Of a DNA stretch of 64,000 nt, positions 19,682 to 28,918 are shown piece by piece. The translations under genes and the position numbers were made by a program. Location of the stretch: assembly GCA_001875255.1 (NCBI GenBank), contig MJAN01000004.1, positions 124,001 through 188,000 on the forward strand, given 5' to 3'. The stretch is from Candidatus Sabulitectum silens. Lineage in GTDB: Bacteria; Fermentibacterota; Fermentibacteria; Fermentibacterales; JCC-6. Numbering within the stretch: position 1 is the first letter of the stretch; each line of letters begins with the position of its first letter. Under the pieces are notes generated by a model, which made no database searches, had not been told where the DNA came from, and saw nothing but the letters and a program-made list of their open reading frames with translations.

Positions 19682-20902
19682 ATGAACATTCCAATTACCG
19701 CCCTTGTCGGCGTGGCGATCACACTTGGTCTCTATTCCGGAAGGCTTGTGAGGAAAACAGGTCTTCCTTCCATTATAGGATTTATGCTGCTGGGTGCCCT
19801 CATGGGAGTTTCCGTGATGAAACTCTTCACCGGTGAACACCTGGGCTCCCTTGATTTCATTACGGACATAGCCCTGGGTTTCGTTGCCTTCACAATAGGC
19901 AACGAACTCAAGATAACCACCCTCAGATCCCTGGGAAGATCCATCGGACTCATTATAATTCTCGAGTCCCTGGCTGCACTTGTGGTGGTGGCGTTCCTGG
20001 TTTACGCAGTAACCGGAGACCTGGTCACTGCGCTGATCTTCGGTTCACTTGCCCCGGCCACCGCCCCCGCCGGTACCGTGGCGGTGATAAAGGAGTACCG
20101 GGCCAGGGGAAAGCTGTCCTCTTCCCTCTACGCCGTTGCCGGTTTCGACGATGGCGTGGCAATACTGCTCTTCGGCTTCACCATTGCCATCGCCAAACAG
20201 CTCCTTCTTACGGAAGCCGGTCTTGCCGGGGGCGGTCTCCTTTCAGGGCTTGCCAGGCCGGCCCTGGAGATCGCGGGAAGCCTCGGAGTAGGTGGAGTTC
20301 TCGGTATCATCTATTCCGCCCTTGTTCGCAGGATCGACTCCAACTCCAACATAACTGCGTTAACATTCGGGTTCATACTCCTTGGTGCGGGTCTTTCCGC
20401 CATGTACCACCTTTCGCTGATACTGGTGAACATGGGAATCGGTTTCGTTCTGGCCAACACTTCAAGGCAGAGCATTCTGATAGGAGTGAACGAACAGCTG
20501 AGATCACTGATGCCCCTGCTTTTCATTCTCTTCTTCTTCCTGGCCGGTGCCCATCTAGACTTTGCCGCCCTTCCAGCCCTGGGATTGACCGGGCTTGCCT
20601 ACATAGTCGGCAGAACCGCGGGAAAGATCGGCGGCTCGTGGCTGGGGGCCTGGCTGGGAAAGGCACCGAAGGTGATCAGGAACAACATCGGTCTGGGGCT
20701 GCTCTCCCAGGCCGGTGTGGCCATTGGCCTTTCACTCCTCGTTTCCAGGGAGTTCGCTGCCATAAACAGCCCGAAGGCACACCTTATAGCCGCTTCGGTG
20801 GTTACCACCATTACAGCCACATGCATTCTCTTTGAGATCCTGGGCCCCATAACCGCAAGGATCGCCCTGAAGAACTCCGGGGAGATCGGCCTGGATAAAT
20901 AG
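19682..20902 (+). CDS. CPA2-family monovalent cation:proton antiporter
   Basis: Intact, 406 aa, with about 12 hydrophobic segments. The region LAPATAPAGTVAVIKEYRARG and the following VAGFDDGVAILLFG carry the conserved unwound-helix and Asp-Asp residues of Na+/H+ and K+/H+ antiporters of the KefB/NapA type. There is no C-terminal RCK/TrkA domain, so control may come from the adjacent EIIA-PII protein. It exchanges Na+ or K+ for protons at the inner membrane. A strong hairpin follows the stop. Confidence 0.87.
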   Translation: MNIPITALVGVAITLGLYSGRLVRKTGLPSIIGFMLLGALMGVSVMKLFTGEHLGSLDFITDIALGFVAFTIGNELKITTLRSLGRSIGLIIILESLAALVVVAFLVYAVTGDLVTALIFGSLAPATAPAGTVAVIKEYRARGKLSSSLYAVAGFDDGVAILLFGFTIAIAKQLLLTEAGLAGGGLLSGLARPALEIAGSLGVGGVLGIIYSALVRRIDSNSNITALTFGFILLGAGLSAMYHLSLILVNMGIGFVLANTSRQSILIGVNEQLRSLMPLLFILFFFLAGAHLDFAALPALGLTGLAYIVGRTAGKIGGSWLGAWLGKAPKVIRNNIGLGLLSQAGVAIGLSLLVSREFAAINSPKAHLIAASVVTTITATCILFEILGPITARIALKNSGEIGLDK

Positions 20903-20907
20903 CGGAT

Positions 20908-20935
20908 GCCGGGGGAGCTGAAGGCCTCCCCCGGC
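20908..20935. terminator. Hairpin between convergent genes, probable bidirectional terminator
   Basis: A perfect 10-bp stem: GCCGGGGGAG at 20908-20917 pairs with CTCCCCCGGC at 20926-20935 across an 8-nt loop. It lies between the antiporter stop (20902) and the protease stop on the other strand (20949). The T-run on the plus strand is short (GGTTT), and none is obvious on the minus strand, so termination efficiency is uncertain. Confidence 0.65.
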
Positions 20936-20948
20936 GGTTTCCTGCTTA

Positions 20949-23452
20949 CTATTTAACGTGAACCAGCTTGAACCCCGCTGTGCTGTCGCCGCCGGTAACC
21001 CTTACCATGTACATGCCCGGGGGCACCCGGGAACAGTCCCAGGTGTACTCCCCGGAGATCACAGGCTGGGAATGGATAATTCTTCCTGCCATGTCATGTA
21101 TTGTTAACTCGGTTGTCTGATAATCAGTTACAACGCTTATCACCGCTGCTGGGCCCACCGGGTTCCCCCCGGTATTGGCTACGCTCAGGCCGGAATGCCC
21201 CGTTTCTCCGTTATTCACCCCGGAAGGATCCGGAGTAGCAGCTCTCAGGTCCCACTGGAGGTCGTCTCCCCTGGCGCCATAAACGAGCCAGATCCTGCCG
21301 TCGGAACCTGCTGCCATGCGGCCATCGTCGATGGCGTCCGCCGTGGCTGCGGTTTCACCGGAACTCCATACCCCTTCCGAAAGGGTTGCGTATCTGATGG
21401 AACTCATTCCCGCGGTCCATGATACCACTATATCGCCGGAACCGGTGTGGGCCACGGAGGGCCGAACTCCATGATCGGCACCGGAGACCACCTCCGGGGC
21501 AGTCCAGTCGTTTGCCTGTTTCATGGAGAACAAAATCTCACCACCGGAGCCCTGCCAGGCCACGGCAAATCCTCCGGGAATCCCGGCGATGCATGGGTAG
21601 CGGCCCTCGAGGGAGGGGGTGGAGATCAATATCTCCGGACCGAAGGACCCGCTGTCCGGAGCGTCCCTGAAACCGATGGCCCATCCGCTCTCGGTTTTCC
21701 GGTGATAAACCAGACCGTATCCGGAGCCGTTCCAGGCCACATCGGGATATCGCTCGGGGGAATCGGTTCCTGCCAGGACCTCTTCGGTGGTCCACTGGGA
21801 ACCGGTCCACATTCTGCCCACTATGTCAGGATCTCCTCCGTCCCATTTCTGCCAGACGAGCCAAGTGTGACCCGCCCCGCCGGACATGGCCGGTTCTACA
21901 TCGAAGGGATCTCCGGTGGTAAGTGTTTCAGATGAATTCCAGCCGGAGCCGTTCCAGAGTGAAGTGAAAATGTCATAACCCTCGTGGTTGTCCCTCATGG
22001 ACTGCCAGGCAACCCACACGTTCCCGGTTCCGTCGCCGCCAACCGTAGGGTGCCAGTCCCAGTACTCGTGCTGGCAGACATTAACCGGTTGAGCCCAGGA
22101 ATCCCCATCGGTGCAGGTGGCTGTGATATTGGCACGCACAGGGTCGGAGGAACCTGAAACGGCAAAGACCATTCCTGAAGCGGGGTCGGAGTACATATCC
22201 ACCCTGCCCTGTGTGTGAAACCGTCTGTAAGGGATAATCCAGCCATCCCGACGCAGGTGGAGTGAATCCCCCTGCTGAAACCTGAGAAGGCTCCAGGTGA
22301 ACCCAGTGGTTTCAGTGTGGGATCTCCGAAGAGTACCGCGCCGTCTTCGTTGCCCATGTTGTTACCAAGCCACACCCTGAAGGCATCTCCGAGGTTGGAG
22401 CCCCCTGCCAGCTGTCCGTAGTAGTCGGTGAAGTAATTGGTGTAGTCGACCTTTGTCTGGGCAAGTGCGGCAAGACCGTAGGAGTCGGTCCAGATATAAC
22501 TGTTGGCCAGATTGTCCACTTCGGTCCACCGGCCGTTGCTGCAGCAGTTGAGAACATAGAAAATCGCGTGGGGATCCAGTGGAGGTACCTCGAAGTTGTT
22601 AAGCGTTCCGGCGCCCTCAGGGGAGCCCCTGTGTGGAAACTGCTTCCCCAGGGGCTGGAGTGGGAGATGAGATGCACCCACTCATACCCTTGAAGAAGTC
22701 TTTCCCTGAAATCGTCGGCGTTGGTGCCCACGGGGTCGTTCACACGGGTTACGCTGTCATACAGACCGTCCAGGGCGTAGGTGAGCCCGGTGAATGCTTC
22801 TTCATAGGCCAGGGCCTCTGGGGAAGGCTCATTGCCCCTGTCCTGTAGGCATGATTCTTCTCGAAATACAGATTGAGCAGTTCCGTCTCCGAGGCGAAGG
22901 TGAGGTATGTCGGGGTCAGCCTGCCCAGCCAGATCTCCGGGGCACCGTTGCTGTAGGATTCGAACAGACCGTCTGAATTGGAATCGGTCCATGATCCGTT
23001 CATGTCCATGAGATACATGTCGATGGGGTACTCGCCGTAGCCGTTGTCCATCCAGCCTGTGGGTATGTCGCCGATGGCCATCGCCCCCACGAGTGAGCCG
23101 GAGGCATATTCAGCCTGGAGATCGTTCCTTATATCCGAAGCGGTGCCGCCTTGGATCTCCCACACCTCGATGGCATACCCCTCCAACTCGAGGTCATTCT
23201 GAAATGTGGAAAGGCCGCCAGTAATTCCCGGGTAAACCCCGGCATCCACCAGAAGGACCACAAGATCCCCTTCGGTGGCCCCGATGGGGGTTTCCGTGAT
23301 CCGTCTTGAATAAGAACCCTCCCGGTCTCAATGGAGATCCTGGTGGAAGAGCACTCCCTTCCCCGGCTGTCCATGTACTGGATCGGGATACCCTGGGGAA
23401 CCCCCCGGGCAAAGGCCGCGGCGAAAAGCACTACCAGTGAGAACCTTATCAT
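20949..23452 (-). CDS. Secreted C25 (gingipain-like) peptidase with BNR-like repeats and C-terminal sorting domain (frameshifted)
   Basis: About 834 aa over five frame segments. An N-terminal signal peptide (MIRFSLVVLFAAAFARG) is followed by a C25-type catalytic region: VHLISHSSPWGSS supplies the catalytic His and FYVLNCCSNGRW the catalytic Cys. A middle region of repeated VWVAWQ, TWLVWQ and IWLVYG segments resembles a BNR/sialidase-type propeller. The last ~80 residues (TELTIHDMAGRIIHS ... WDCSRVPPGMYMVRV) form a FlgD/Por-secretion-type Ig domain. In FCB bacteria such tails accompany type IX-like export. The start overlaps the hutH end region. Confidence 0.8.
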
Positions 23453-23454
23453 GA

Positions 23455-24981
23455 TCAGTTACCTTCTTCCAGGGAGCCCACGGCGTTTCCACCGCTTCAA
23501 GTATTTCCCCTGAACGAACCACCTCGACCATCCTGTTGTGGTCGGGGTATAGGGCCTGTCCTCTCCAAGATGCTCCACATGTTCCGAACCGTGTCCCGGG
23601 CGGCCTGAACCCCATTCCGCAGCTGTGGCTCCTGAATCCAGGGCCTGTGCCGCGGCTATCAGTTCTATTCCAAGAACACCCGGGCGTTCTCAATTATCTG
23701 ACAGTTCTTCAGTGCGGTGTTCATTCCCATGCTCACGAAATCCTCCTGGTCAGCCGCCGCAGGGATGGAGGCAACCGCGGCGGGATTGGACAGGATGCGC
23801 TGCTCGGCGATTAGCATGCCCGCTGTGTACTGGCTGAGCATATGACCGCTGTAGAGCCCCGGTTTCTCCGCCAGGAATGGAGGAAGACCAACGGAAAGGG
23901 CCGGATTGAGAAGGCGGTTCAGCCTCCTTTCGCTGAGCACTGAAACCATTGTGATCGCCGTTCCCGCCATTTCCATTGGTAGAGAGACCGGTGTTCCCTG
24001 GAAGTTCGCACCGGTCAGCACCAGGTTTTCATCGGGAAAGAAAAGCGGGTTGTCACCCACACCATTCAGTTCGGTCTCCACCTGGCTCCGGGCATAGGCC
24101 ACCGCGTCGTGGGCCGCTCCGATCACCTGGGGAGTGGAGCGCATGGAGTAGGCGTCCTGTACCTTCTGTGGCGTTTTACCGGTGGTAAGGTCGCTTCCGG
24201 CTATGCATTTCCGTATGGCCCTGGCGCTTCTCAGGGAACCTGAAAACCCTCGAACTGTGTGAACCCTGTCCTCGTAGGGTTTCATATTGGCGAACAGGGC
24301 CTCAAGGCTCATTGCAGCCGCTATCTCAGCCTGCATCAGCCATCTGTTCATATCATAGATATTCAGGGCTGAGATGGCGGTAAGGAGATTGGAGCCGTTT
24401 ATAAGGGCGAGGCCATCCCGGGCATGTAGTTCCAGGGGTTTCAACCCCGCCCGTTCAAGGGCTTCCCTCCCGGGATACCTCTCACCTTCATGGAAGGCCT
24501 CCCCCTCGCCCATGACCACCAGAGCGATCATGCTCATGGGGGCCAGGTCTCCGCAGGCGCCAACGGAACCCTTCTCGCACACCACGGGAGTTACACCCCT
24601 GTTCAGCATTTCCACCAGCATCCGGGTCATCTCCAGGCGAACGGCACTGTGTCCGTTGCAGTGGACATTGGCCCTTCCCAGCATTGCCCCCCGGACATGC
24701 TCGATGGGAGCGGGCTTCCCTATTCCGGCAGAATGATTGTAAATGAGGTACTTCTGGAAGGAAAGGACCTCGTCGTCGGAAAGCCTGGTTTCGGAGAACT
24801 CACCGATCCCGGTATTGATGCCGTACATGGTCTCCCCGGCGGTTATCTTCTCCTCCACCATTTTTCGGCAGCGAAGTATCCTGGTTTCGGCGGCGGGGTC
24901 GATCTCGACCTTTTCGCCCATCCTTGCCACGGAAACGACTTTTTCTATGGTAAGGCCTTTGCCGTTCAGAACTACAGACAT
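23455..24981 (-). CDS. hutH: Histidine ammonia-lyase with Ala-Cys-Gly in the MIO position (frameshifted C-terminus)
   Basis: About 508 aa; ATG at 24981 follows CTGGAGGACTCC. It converts histidine to urocanate and ammonia. The active site reads GSVGACGDLAP, where most family members have Ala-Ser-Gly as precursor of the MIO electrophile. Other marks are YGINTGIGEF (catalytic Tyr), INGSNLLTA, and NFQGTPVSLPMEM. At least two frame changes near 23560-23690 and one near 23490 scramble the C-terminus; the best reconstructed tail ends at 23455. Because the motif is Cys, related aromatic amino acid lyases should be considered, but the overall sequence is closest to HutH. Confidence 0.85.
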
Positions 24982-25066
24982 GGAGTCCTCCAGTATGCTT
25001 GGATGAAAGGGGCTTTGAAACATGAGTATCTAATAATACTAAAGAACTCCATCCCCGGTAAGAAGC

Positions 25067-26163
25067 TCACTCCCTCAGGGAGAGAATGTGGAGCCTGGGA
25101 AAGTCTTCAGGATTCGGATTCCATGCCAGTATTCCCCTCTGGGTGACCTTGACCCGGAGTTCATCGGCGTCCGGGGGCGGATCCTCCAGGGCAACGGTAA
25201 ACAGATGCTGACCGCCGGCATACACATCGAACAGGGGTACTCTTCCCGGCCGTCCCGTACCCAGAGCCTGCCCTCGGGATCGACGCCCATTCCGATGAAG
25301 GGCACCATGGGTCTGTACTCCGACGGGTCCCATCTCATCTCAGGCGGCGCGCCTTCGGCAAGGAGCTGCTGACGAACCTCCTCCCGCTCTTCCTCTATCT
25401 CCTCAGCAGGCCTCTCCCTGGGTATCCTATCCTCTTCGATGGTATAGATGGGATTCCCCTGGAAATCGAGGACATGTACCGCGAACTCCGTGTATGAATA
25501 GGGCAGATAGTAAACGTTTCCCTGGAAATCCGAGGTAAAGACTATCTGTGATTCCTCGGTGGATTCCCGAAGCCGCTCGCGGTTGAAATCCACCGTGTGG
25601 CTGTAGTATTCCAGGTCCTGCACCGGAGAATCGCTCCACAGGGCGAGTAGCCGCCCATACCGGGAGTCTCCCGGTCGAAGATCCTGTAACTGCCCGTAAA
25701 GGATCCGTTCAGCGAGGGCGCGGTCCTTTCCGGCGACCATGGTATGAAGCCGCTTATTACGGTGTCAACGGTGAGATCAGGGTTGAGGAATGTAATCCTT
25801 GTGAGGCCCGGATCACTCACCAGAAGGCGGTCATCGGACATTGTGGTAAGGCAATAGGGTCTGATGAACTCACCGGGACCCTCGCCGCTGCCGCCGCCCC
25901 GATAGAGGAACTCTCCCCTGGGCCGTAGGCGGATATTCGGCTGGTGGTTCCATCAAGGACCATAATGTTGCCGTCTTCCGTTATGCAGGCGTCACGGATA
26001 TCCCCGAAACATAGCAGCTGTCACCCATCTCCTCTCCTATGGAAAGTGAGATCTCCAGAACAGGTTCATTCCCACGGTCAGACCCACTGATAACCTCAGG
26101 GGACTCACCACAGGAGACAACCAGGATAGCAAAAAGGGGCAACGCAACTCTTCCCGGTTTCAT
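25067..26163 (-). CDS. Six-bladed beta-propeller lipoprotein (frameshifted)
   Basis: About 366 aa in four segments. ATG at 26163 follows GGAGG. The signal peptide ends FAILVVSC, so Cys around residue 17 would be lipidated. The body has NHL/6-bladed-propeller-type strands such as ITEDGNIMVLDGTTSRISAY, LLVSDPGLTRITFL and GVDPEGRLWV. An acidic, charged stretch (EEIEEEREEVRQQ) sits near residue 270. Such proteins are common in FCB bacteria, but their function is rarely known. Breaks are near 25985, 25700 and 25230. It lies 85 nt upstream of hutH. Confidence 0.65.
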
Positions 26164-26240
26164 TTCTTCCTCCATCTGTTCATTAAAGAAAAGGGTGCCT
26201 TCGTAATATTCAAAAAATTTATGCAATTTGTCAAATGAAT

Positions 26241-26282
26241 CATAAAAATAGCCCCGGTACATCATTCCGATCATACCGGGGC
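26241..26282 (-). terminator. Intrinsic terminator after the HAAS membrane-protein gene
   Basis: On the minus strand a perfect 9-bp stem, GCCCCGGTA / TACCGGGGC (26251-26259 with 26274-26282), is followed directly by TATTTTTAT. This is a classic intrinsic terminator, 11 nt downstream of the stop of the PadR-linked membrane-protein gene, ending that two-gene operon. Confidence 0.85.
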
Positions 26283-26293
26283 GGCGTTGGATG

Positions 26294-27175
26294 TCAGCTT
26301 ACCAGCATCGCCTTGGCGAACCTGCCGTGTACCGAAGCCACGAACTTCGCCAGGTGGAGGGTAAGGATCAGAAGGAGTCCCCCGGCGGCCATCACCAGAG
26401 GCATTGCATAGAAGGGTATCCAGACATTCGGCTGGATCACGGCCTCATCGAACCCATATTGCAGTAACGGAGCACCCAGAAGGGATACCCCCAGACTGAA
26501 GAGGGTGATGATAAGAGTGAAGTAGAAAATGCCCAGGGGAAGCATCAGGAACATGTAGAGAACCGTTGTCCAGGTGGTGCCGGTCCTCAGCAGGGTCTTG
26601 AAGCTCTGCCACCAGGACTCTCCCCGTGGGAAAATGGCCCGTCTGGGCATCCTGACACCCAGAAGGGCCTCAACGAGCCTGCCTTCAACAAAGCCCAGGG
26701 CCCTTGCGGACAACAGGAAGAGCATGCTGACAGGTATGCCCACAATGAAGATAAGCAGGCTCACGGAAAGTGAAAGCCCCGTTGTGGCAAGAGAAAAGTA
26801 AAGGGTTCCTGTCAGAAGGGACAGAACCATGTAGAGACAGGCTGCCCAGGAGCCCGGATCCCAGATCACCGAAAGGAACCTTCCTGTGGGTCTCTTCCCC
26901 CTTTCAAGGGATCGGGGCATGACGGCGAAAACAGGTTTCGTGTGCTGCTCTATGTCCGTATAAACATCACGGATCTCCTCCGGCGTTCCATACTGCTCGA
27001 TAACCGTCCTGGCCATCTGCTGCCTGTCCCCTCCGGGATCATCCCTGAGTGCAGCGAGAAGCGCTTCGTTAAGATGATCCTCGGCATTCGCCAGGGCGTC
27101 CTGAACGGTGGACCTGTCCAGTTCTCCCATGGCTTCCTTCAGCTCATCGAGGTATTTCTCTATTGAACTATTCAT
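26294..27175 (-). CDS. HAAS/DUF1700-like membrane protein with Sensor-type domain
   Basis: Intact, 293 aa. Residues ~1-80 are a soluble helical HAAS-type domain (YLDELKEAMGELDR ... EQYGTPEEIRDVY), typical of proteins encoded beside PadR regulators. The rest has four hydrophobic segments arranged as two similar pairs (SWAACLYMVLSLLTGTLYF and TWTTVLYMFLMLPLGIFYF), matching the putative sensor domain of the Sensor family. ATG at 27175 has GGAGGGAG upstream and overlaps the padR stop by 8 nt. The HAAS protein and PadR probably act as a membrane-linked regulatory pair; the signal is unknown. Confidence 0.8.
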   Translation of the reverse strand: MNSSIEKYLDELKEAMGELDRSTVQDALANAEDHLNEALLAALRDDPGGDRQQMARTVIEQYGTPEEIRDVYTDIEQHTKPVFAVMPRSLERGKRPTGRFLSVIWDPGSWAACLYMVLSLLTGTLYFSLATTGLSLSVSLLIFIVGIPVSMLFLLSARALGFVEGRLVEALLGVRMPRRAIFPRGESWWQSFKTLLRTGTTWTTVLYMFLMLPLGIFYFTLIITLFSLGVSLLGAPLLQYGFDEAVIQPNVWIPFYAMPLVMAAGGLLLILTLHLAKFVASVHGRFAKAMLVS

Positions 27176-27536
27176 ACATGCTCCCTCCAAGAATTCTATT
27201 GATGAGAGTGCTGGTGCTTCTCCAGATATCCTTCCACCTCACCAGGGCTTCCATTCCCTCAGCTGTAATAGTGTAATAGCGCCTGGGCGGACCGGAGACC
27301 GAGGGCTCCACGGTACTTTCCAGCAGCCCGCTCCGCTCCAGTGACTTCAAGACCGGATAGAGGGCCCCCTGTTTGATCAGCTGGAAGCCTTCCCCATCAC
27401 CGGAAATCTCCTTGGCGATCCGGTAGCCGTACATCGGTTCCTCCGACTGGGCCAGGATTGCAAGGAGGGCAAGTGAGGTGGTGCCGGAGCTGATCTCCCT
27501 GCTGAATTTTCTGTCAACCTGATTTAGTTCTTTCAA
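27168..27536 (-). CDS. PadR-family transcriptional regulator
   Basis: Intact, 122 aa. The winged-helix pattern PMYGYRIAKEIS ... LIKQGALYPVLKSLERSGLLES ... PPRRYYTITAEGMEAL is the PadR signature. TTG at 27536 follows AAGGAGA. It probably represses its own operon, since three 17-bp-spaced ACTAG repeats overlap its promoter. It is translationally coupled to the HAAS membrane protein. Confidence 0.93.
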   Translation of the reverse strand: MKELNQVDRKFSREISSGTTSLALLAILAQSEEPMYGYRIAKEISGDGEGFQLIKQGALYPVLKSLERSGLLESTVEPSVSGPPRRYYTITAEGMEALVRWKDIWRSTSTLINRILGGSMYE

Positions 27537-27553
27537 GGCATTCTCCTTTGACA

Positions 27554-27598
27554 GCTAGTGCTTACCCAATACTAGTACTTAGTTACCACTAGTGTCAA
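27554..27598 (-). promoter_or_regulatory. padR promoter with three-copy operator
   Basis: On the minus strand TTGACA (27593-27598) and TAGTAT (27569-27574) are 18 bp apart. Superimposed are three half-palindromic CTAG cores (plus-strand GCTAGT 27554, ACTAGT 27571, ACTAGT 27588) spaced exactly 17 bp. The outer one overlaps the -35 and the middle one the -10, as expected for repressor sites. Confidence 0.7.
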
Positions 27599-27680
27599 GT
27601 CCTCAATACCCCCGACACTTGACCCGTCCATCCGGTGGCGCAATGTAATACATTATCACTTTCAATCGTTCTCATCGGGG

Positions 27681-28448
27681 GTGATCGGTTTGCGCAATGA
27701 TGTCCAGTCCAAATTCGCGGATCTGCTGAGAAGCTCTGACGAAGATCTTTCCTCCCTTCTGTCACTCTTCAGGGACTGCCTCATTTTCATCTTCGATTCC
27801 AGGGGCCGCTTCACATTCGGCCATTCGGATTCCAGCTCCAGACTGCATGCATCCCCGAGTAATTTTCTGGGCAAAATGGTTCCTGAAGTACTCCCGGAAC
27901 GCATATCCAGGCAGTTCGAGAACGCCTTTGAGATGAACAGGAAAGGTGAGGTCTCAGAGTTTGACTACTGGATGGACATGGTAACGCACATCGGCTGGTT
28001 CTCCGCCTCCTGTGCTCCCATTTTCAGAAAGGGAGTTTTCCAGGGCACCATGGCCATCGTAAGGGATGTTACCCGTCAAAAGGAGGCTTCCGAAGCATTA
28101 AGGATCAGCGAGGAAAACTACCGGACCCTTGTGGAAAGGGCCGCGATCGCCATCCTGGTAATCGATGGAAGCACGATCATCTACGCCAATCCCTTTACAA
28201 CGGAAATATGCGGTTATGCCGTTGAAGAACTGGTCGGCCAGGATTTCCCTGATTTCATAGCCCCCTCCGAAAGGGAAAGGGTATCCAGAATTCACGCCGG
28301 ACAGCTGGAAGGGGATGACCCTCTCCAGGCATATAAGCTCAAGATGCTGAAAAAGAGCGGAAGGCTCATCGATGTAAAGATCAGAGCCAAAGCGATATCC
28401 TATCAGGGAAAACCCTCGATTCAGATACTGATCCAAAGCCATCCGTAA
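27681..28448 (+). CDS. Two-PAS-domain protein without output domain
   Basis: Intact, 255 aa, GTG start at 27681. A first PAS domain (about residues 25-130, with IFIFDSRGRFTFGH and a PAC segment MAIVRDVTRQKEAS) is followed by a second (about 140-250, LVERAAIAILVIDGSTIIYANPFTTEICGY). No kinase, GGDEF or DNA-binding domain follows. The stop codon lies inside a repeated sequence that recurs twice downstream, so the C-terminus may have been cut or replaced by insertion of that repeat. It could bind a small ligand or dimerise with a kinase encoded elsewhere. Confidence 0.8.
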   Translation: MIGLRNDVQSKFADLLRSSDEDLSSLLSLFRDCLIFIFDSRGRFTFGHSDSSSRLHASPSNFLGKMVPEVLPERISRQFENAFEMNRKGEVSEFDYWMDMVTHIGWFSASCAPIFRKGVFQGTMAIVRDVTRQKEASEALRISEENYRTLVERAAIAILVIDGSTIIYANPFTTEICGYAVEELVGQDFPDFIAPSERERVSRIHAGQLEGDDPLQAYKLKMLKKSGRLIDVKIRAKAISYQGKPSIQILIQSHP

Positions 28449-28503
28449 ATTTGACAAATAGATCTTCCAATCCATTGTCATCAATGCATTTAAGCATGAC
28501 CCG
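28436..28503 (+). repeat. Repeat copy A of a ~65-nt dispersed family
   Basis: It begins AAGCCATCCGTAAATTTGAC and ends TTAAGCATGACCC. The same sequence recurs inverted at 28561-28626 (copy B) and 28721-28786 (copy C). Its first part contains the final codons and stop of the PAS gene. Confidence 0.8.
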
Positions 28504-28560
28504 GATAAGGCATTATTTCAGATCAGGACCCAGATCGAGGAAAAACGCGTCATAAGTAGT

Positions 28561-28626
28561 GTCATGCTTAAAATAATGCATCACAACACTATACAGAAGT
28601 TATTTGTCAAATTTACGGATGGCTTT
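28561..28626 (-). repeat. Repeat copy B, inverted relative to A
   Basis: Read on the minus strand it starts with the same 22-nt CCATCCGTAAATTTGACAAA-type block and ends TTAAGCATGAC. With copy A it forms a nested inverted repeat of about 190 nt (28436-28626) that could fold into a long cruciform or hairpin, as in miniature inverted-repeat elements. Confidence 0.8.
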
Positions 28627-28636
28627 GAAACCCGCC

Positions 28637-28723
28637 TGGTGCCCTGACACGACTCGAACGTGTGGCCTACGGTTTAGGCTGTCGAAGACCGCGCGAAGCG
28701 CGCAACCGCCGCTCATGAAGGGC
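28637..28723 (-). pseudogene. Broken tRNA-Arg copy with a hairpin insertion
   Basis: The 3' half, including the T-arm, variable region, CCA and flank, is nearly identical to the intact tRNA-Arg at 28797-28873. At the anticodon loop 25 nt (28679-28703), containing CGCGC/GCGCG complementarity, are inserted, and the D-arm is missing. The acceptor stem lacks one base (AGGGC in place of AGGGGC), perhaps a homopolymer error. It cannot form a normal tRNA. Confidence 0.75.
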
Positions 28724-28786
28724 ATGCTTAATCTATTGCCCAACAATCTATTATGAAATCTATTTGTCAAATTTACGGATGGCTTC
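28721..28786 (-). repeat. Repeat copy C, directly downstream of tRNA-Arg
   Basis: On the minus strand this copy follows the CCA of the intact tRNA-Arg by about 10 nt, as copy B follows the broken tRNA. The tRNA plus repeat is therefore a tandemly duplicated unit of about 160 nt. Confidence 0.78.
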
Positions 28787-28796
28787 GAAACCCGCC

Positions 28797-28873
<77 letters not shown>

Positions 28874-28918
28874 AAGGCGGGAAAGCAGGGCCAATTATGC
28901 AGTGAAACTAACACTTCG

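Noticed and set aside
28637-28723. Second functional tRNA or tmRNA-like gene
   Set aside because: No D-arm, disrupted anticodon loop and weakened acceptor stem; best seen as a broken tRNA-Arg copy.
28436-28786. Complete insertion sequence
   Set aside because: No transposase frame lies between the inverted repeats; at most a miniature element or repeat family.
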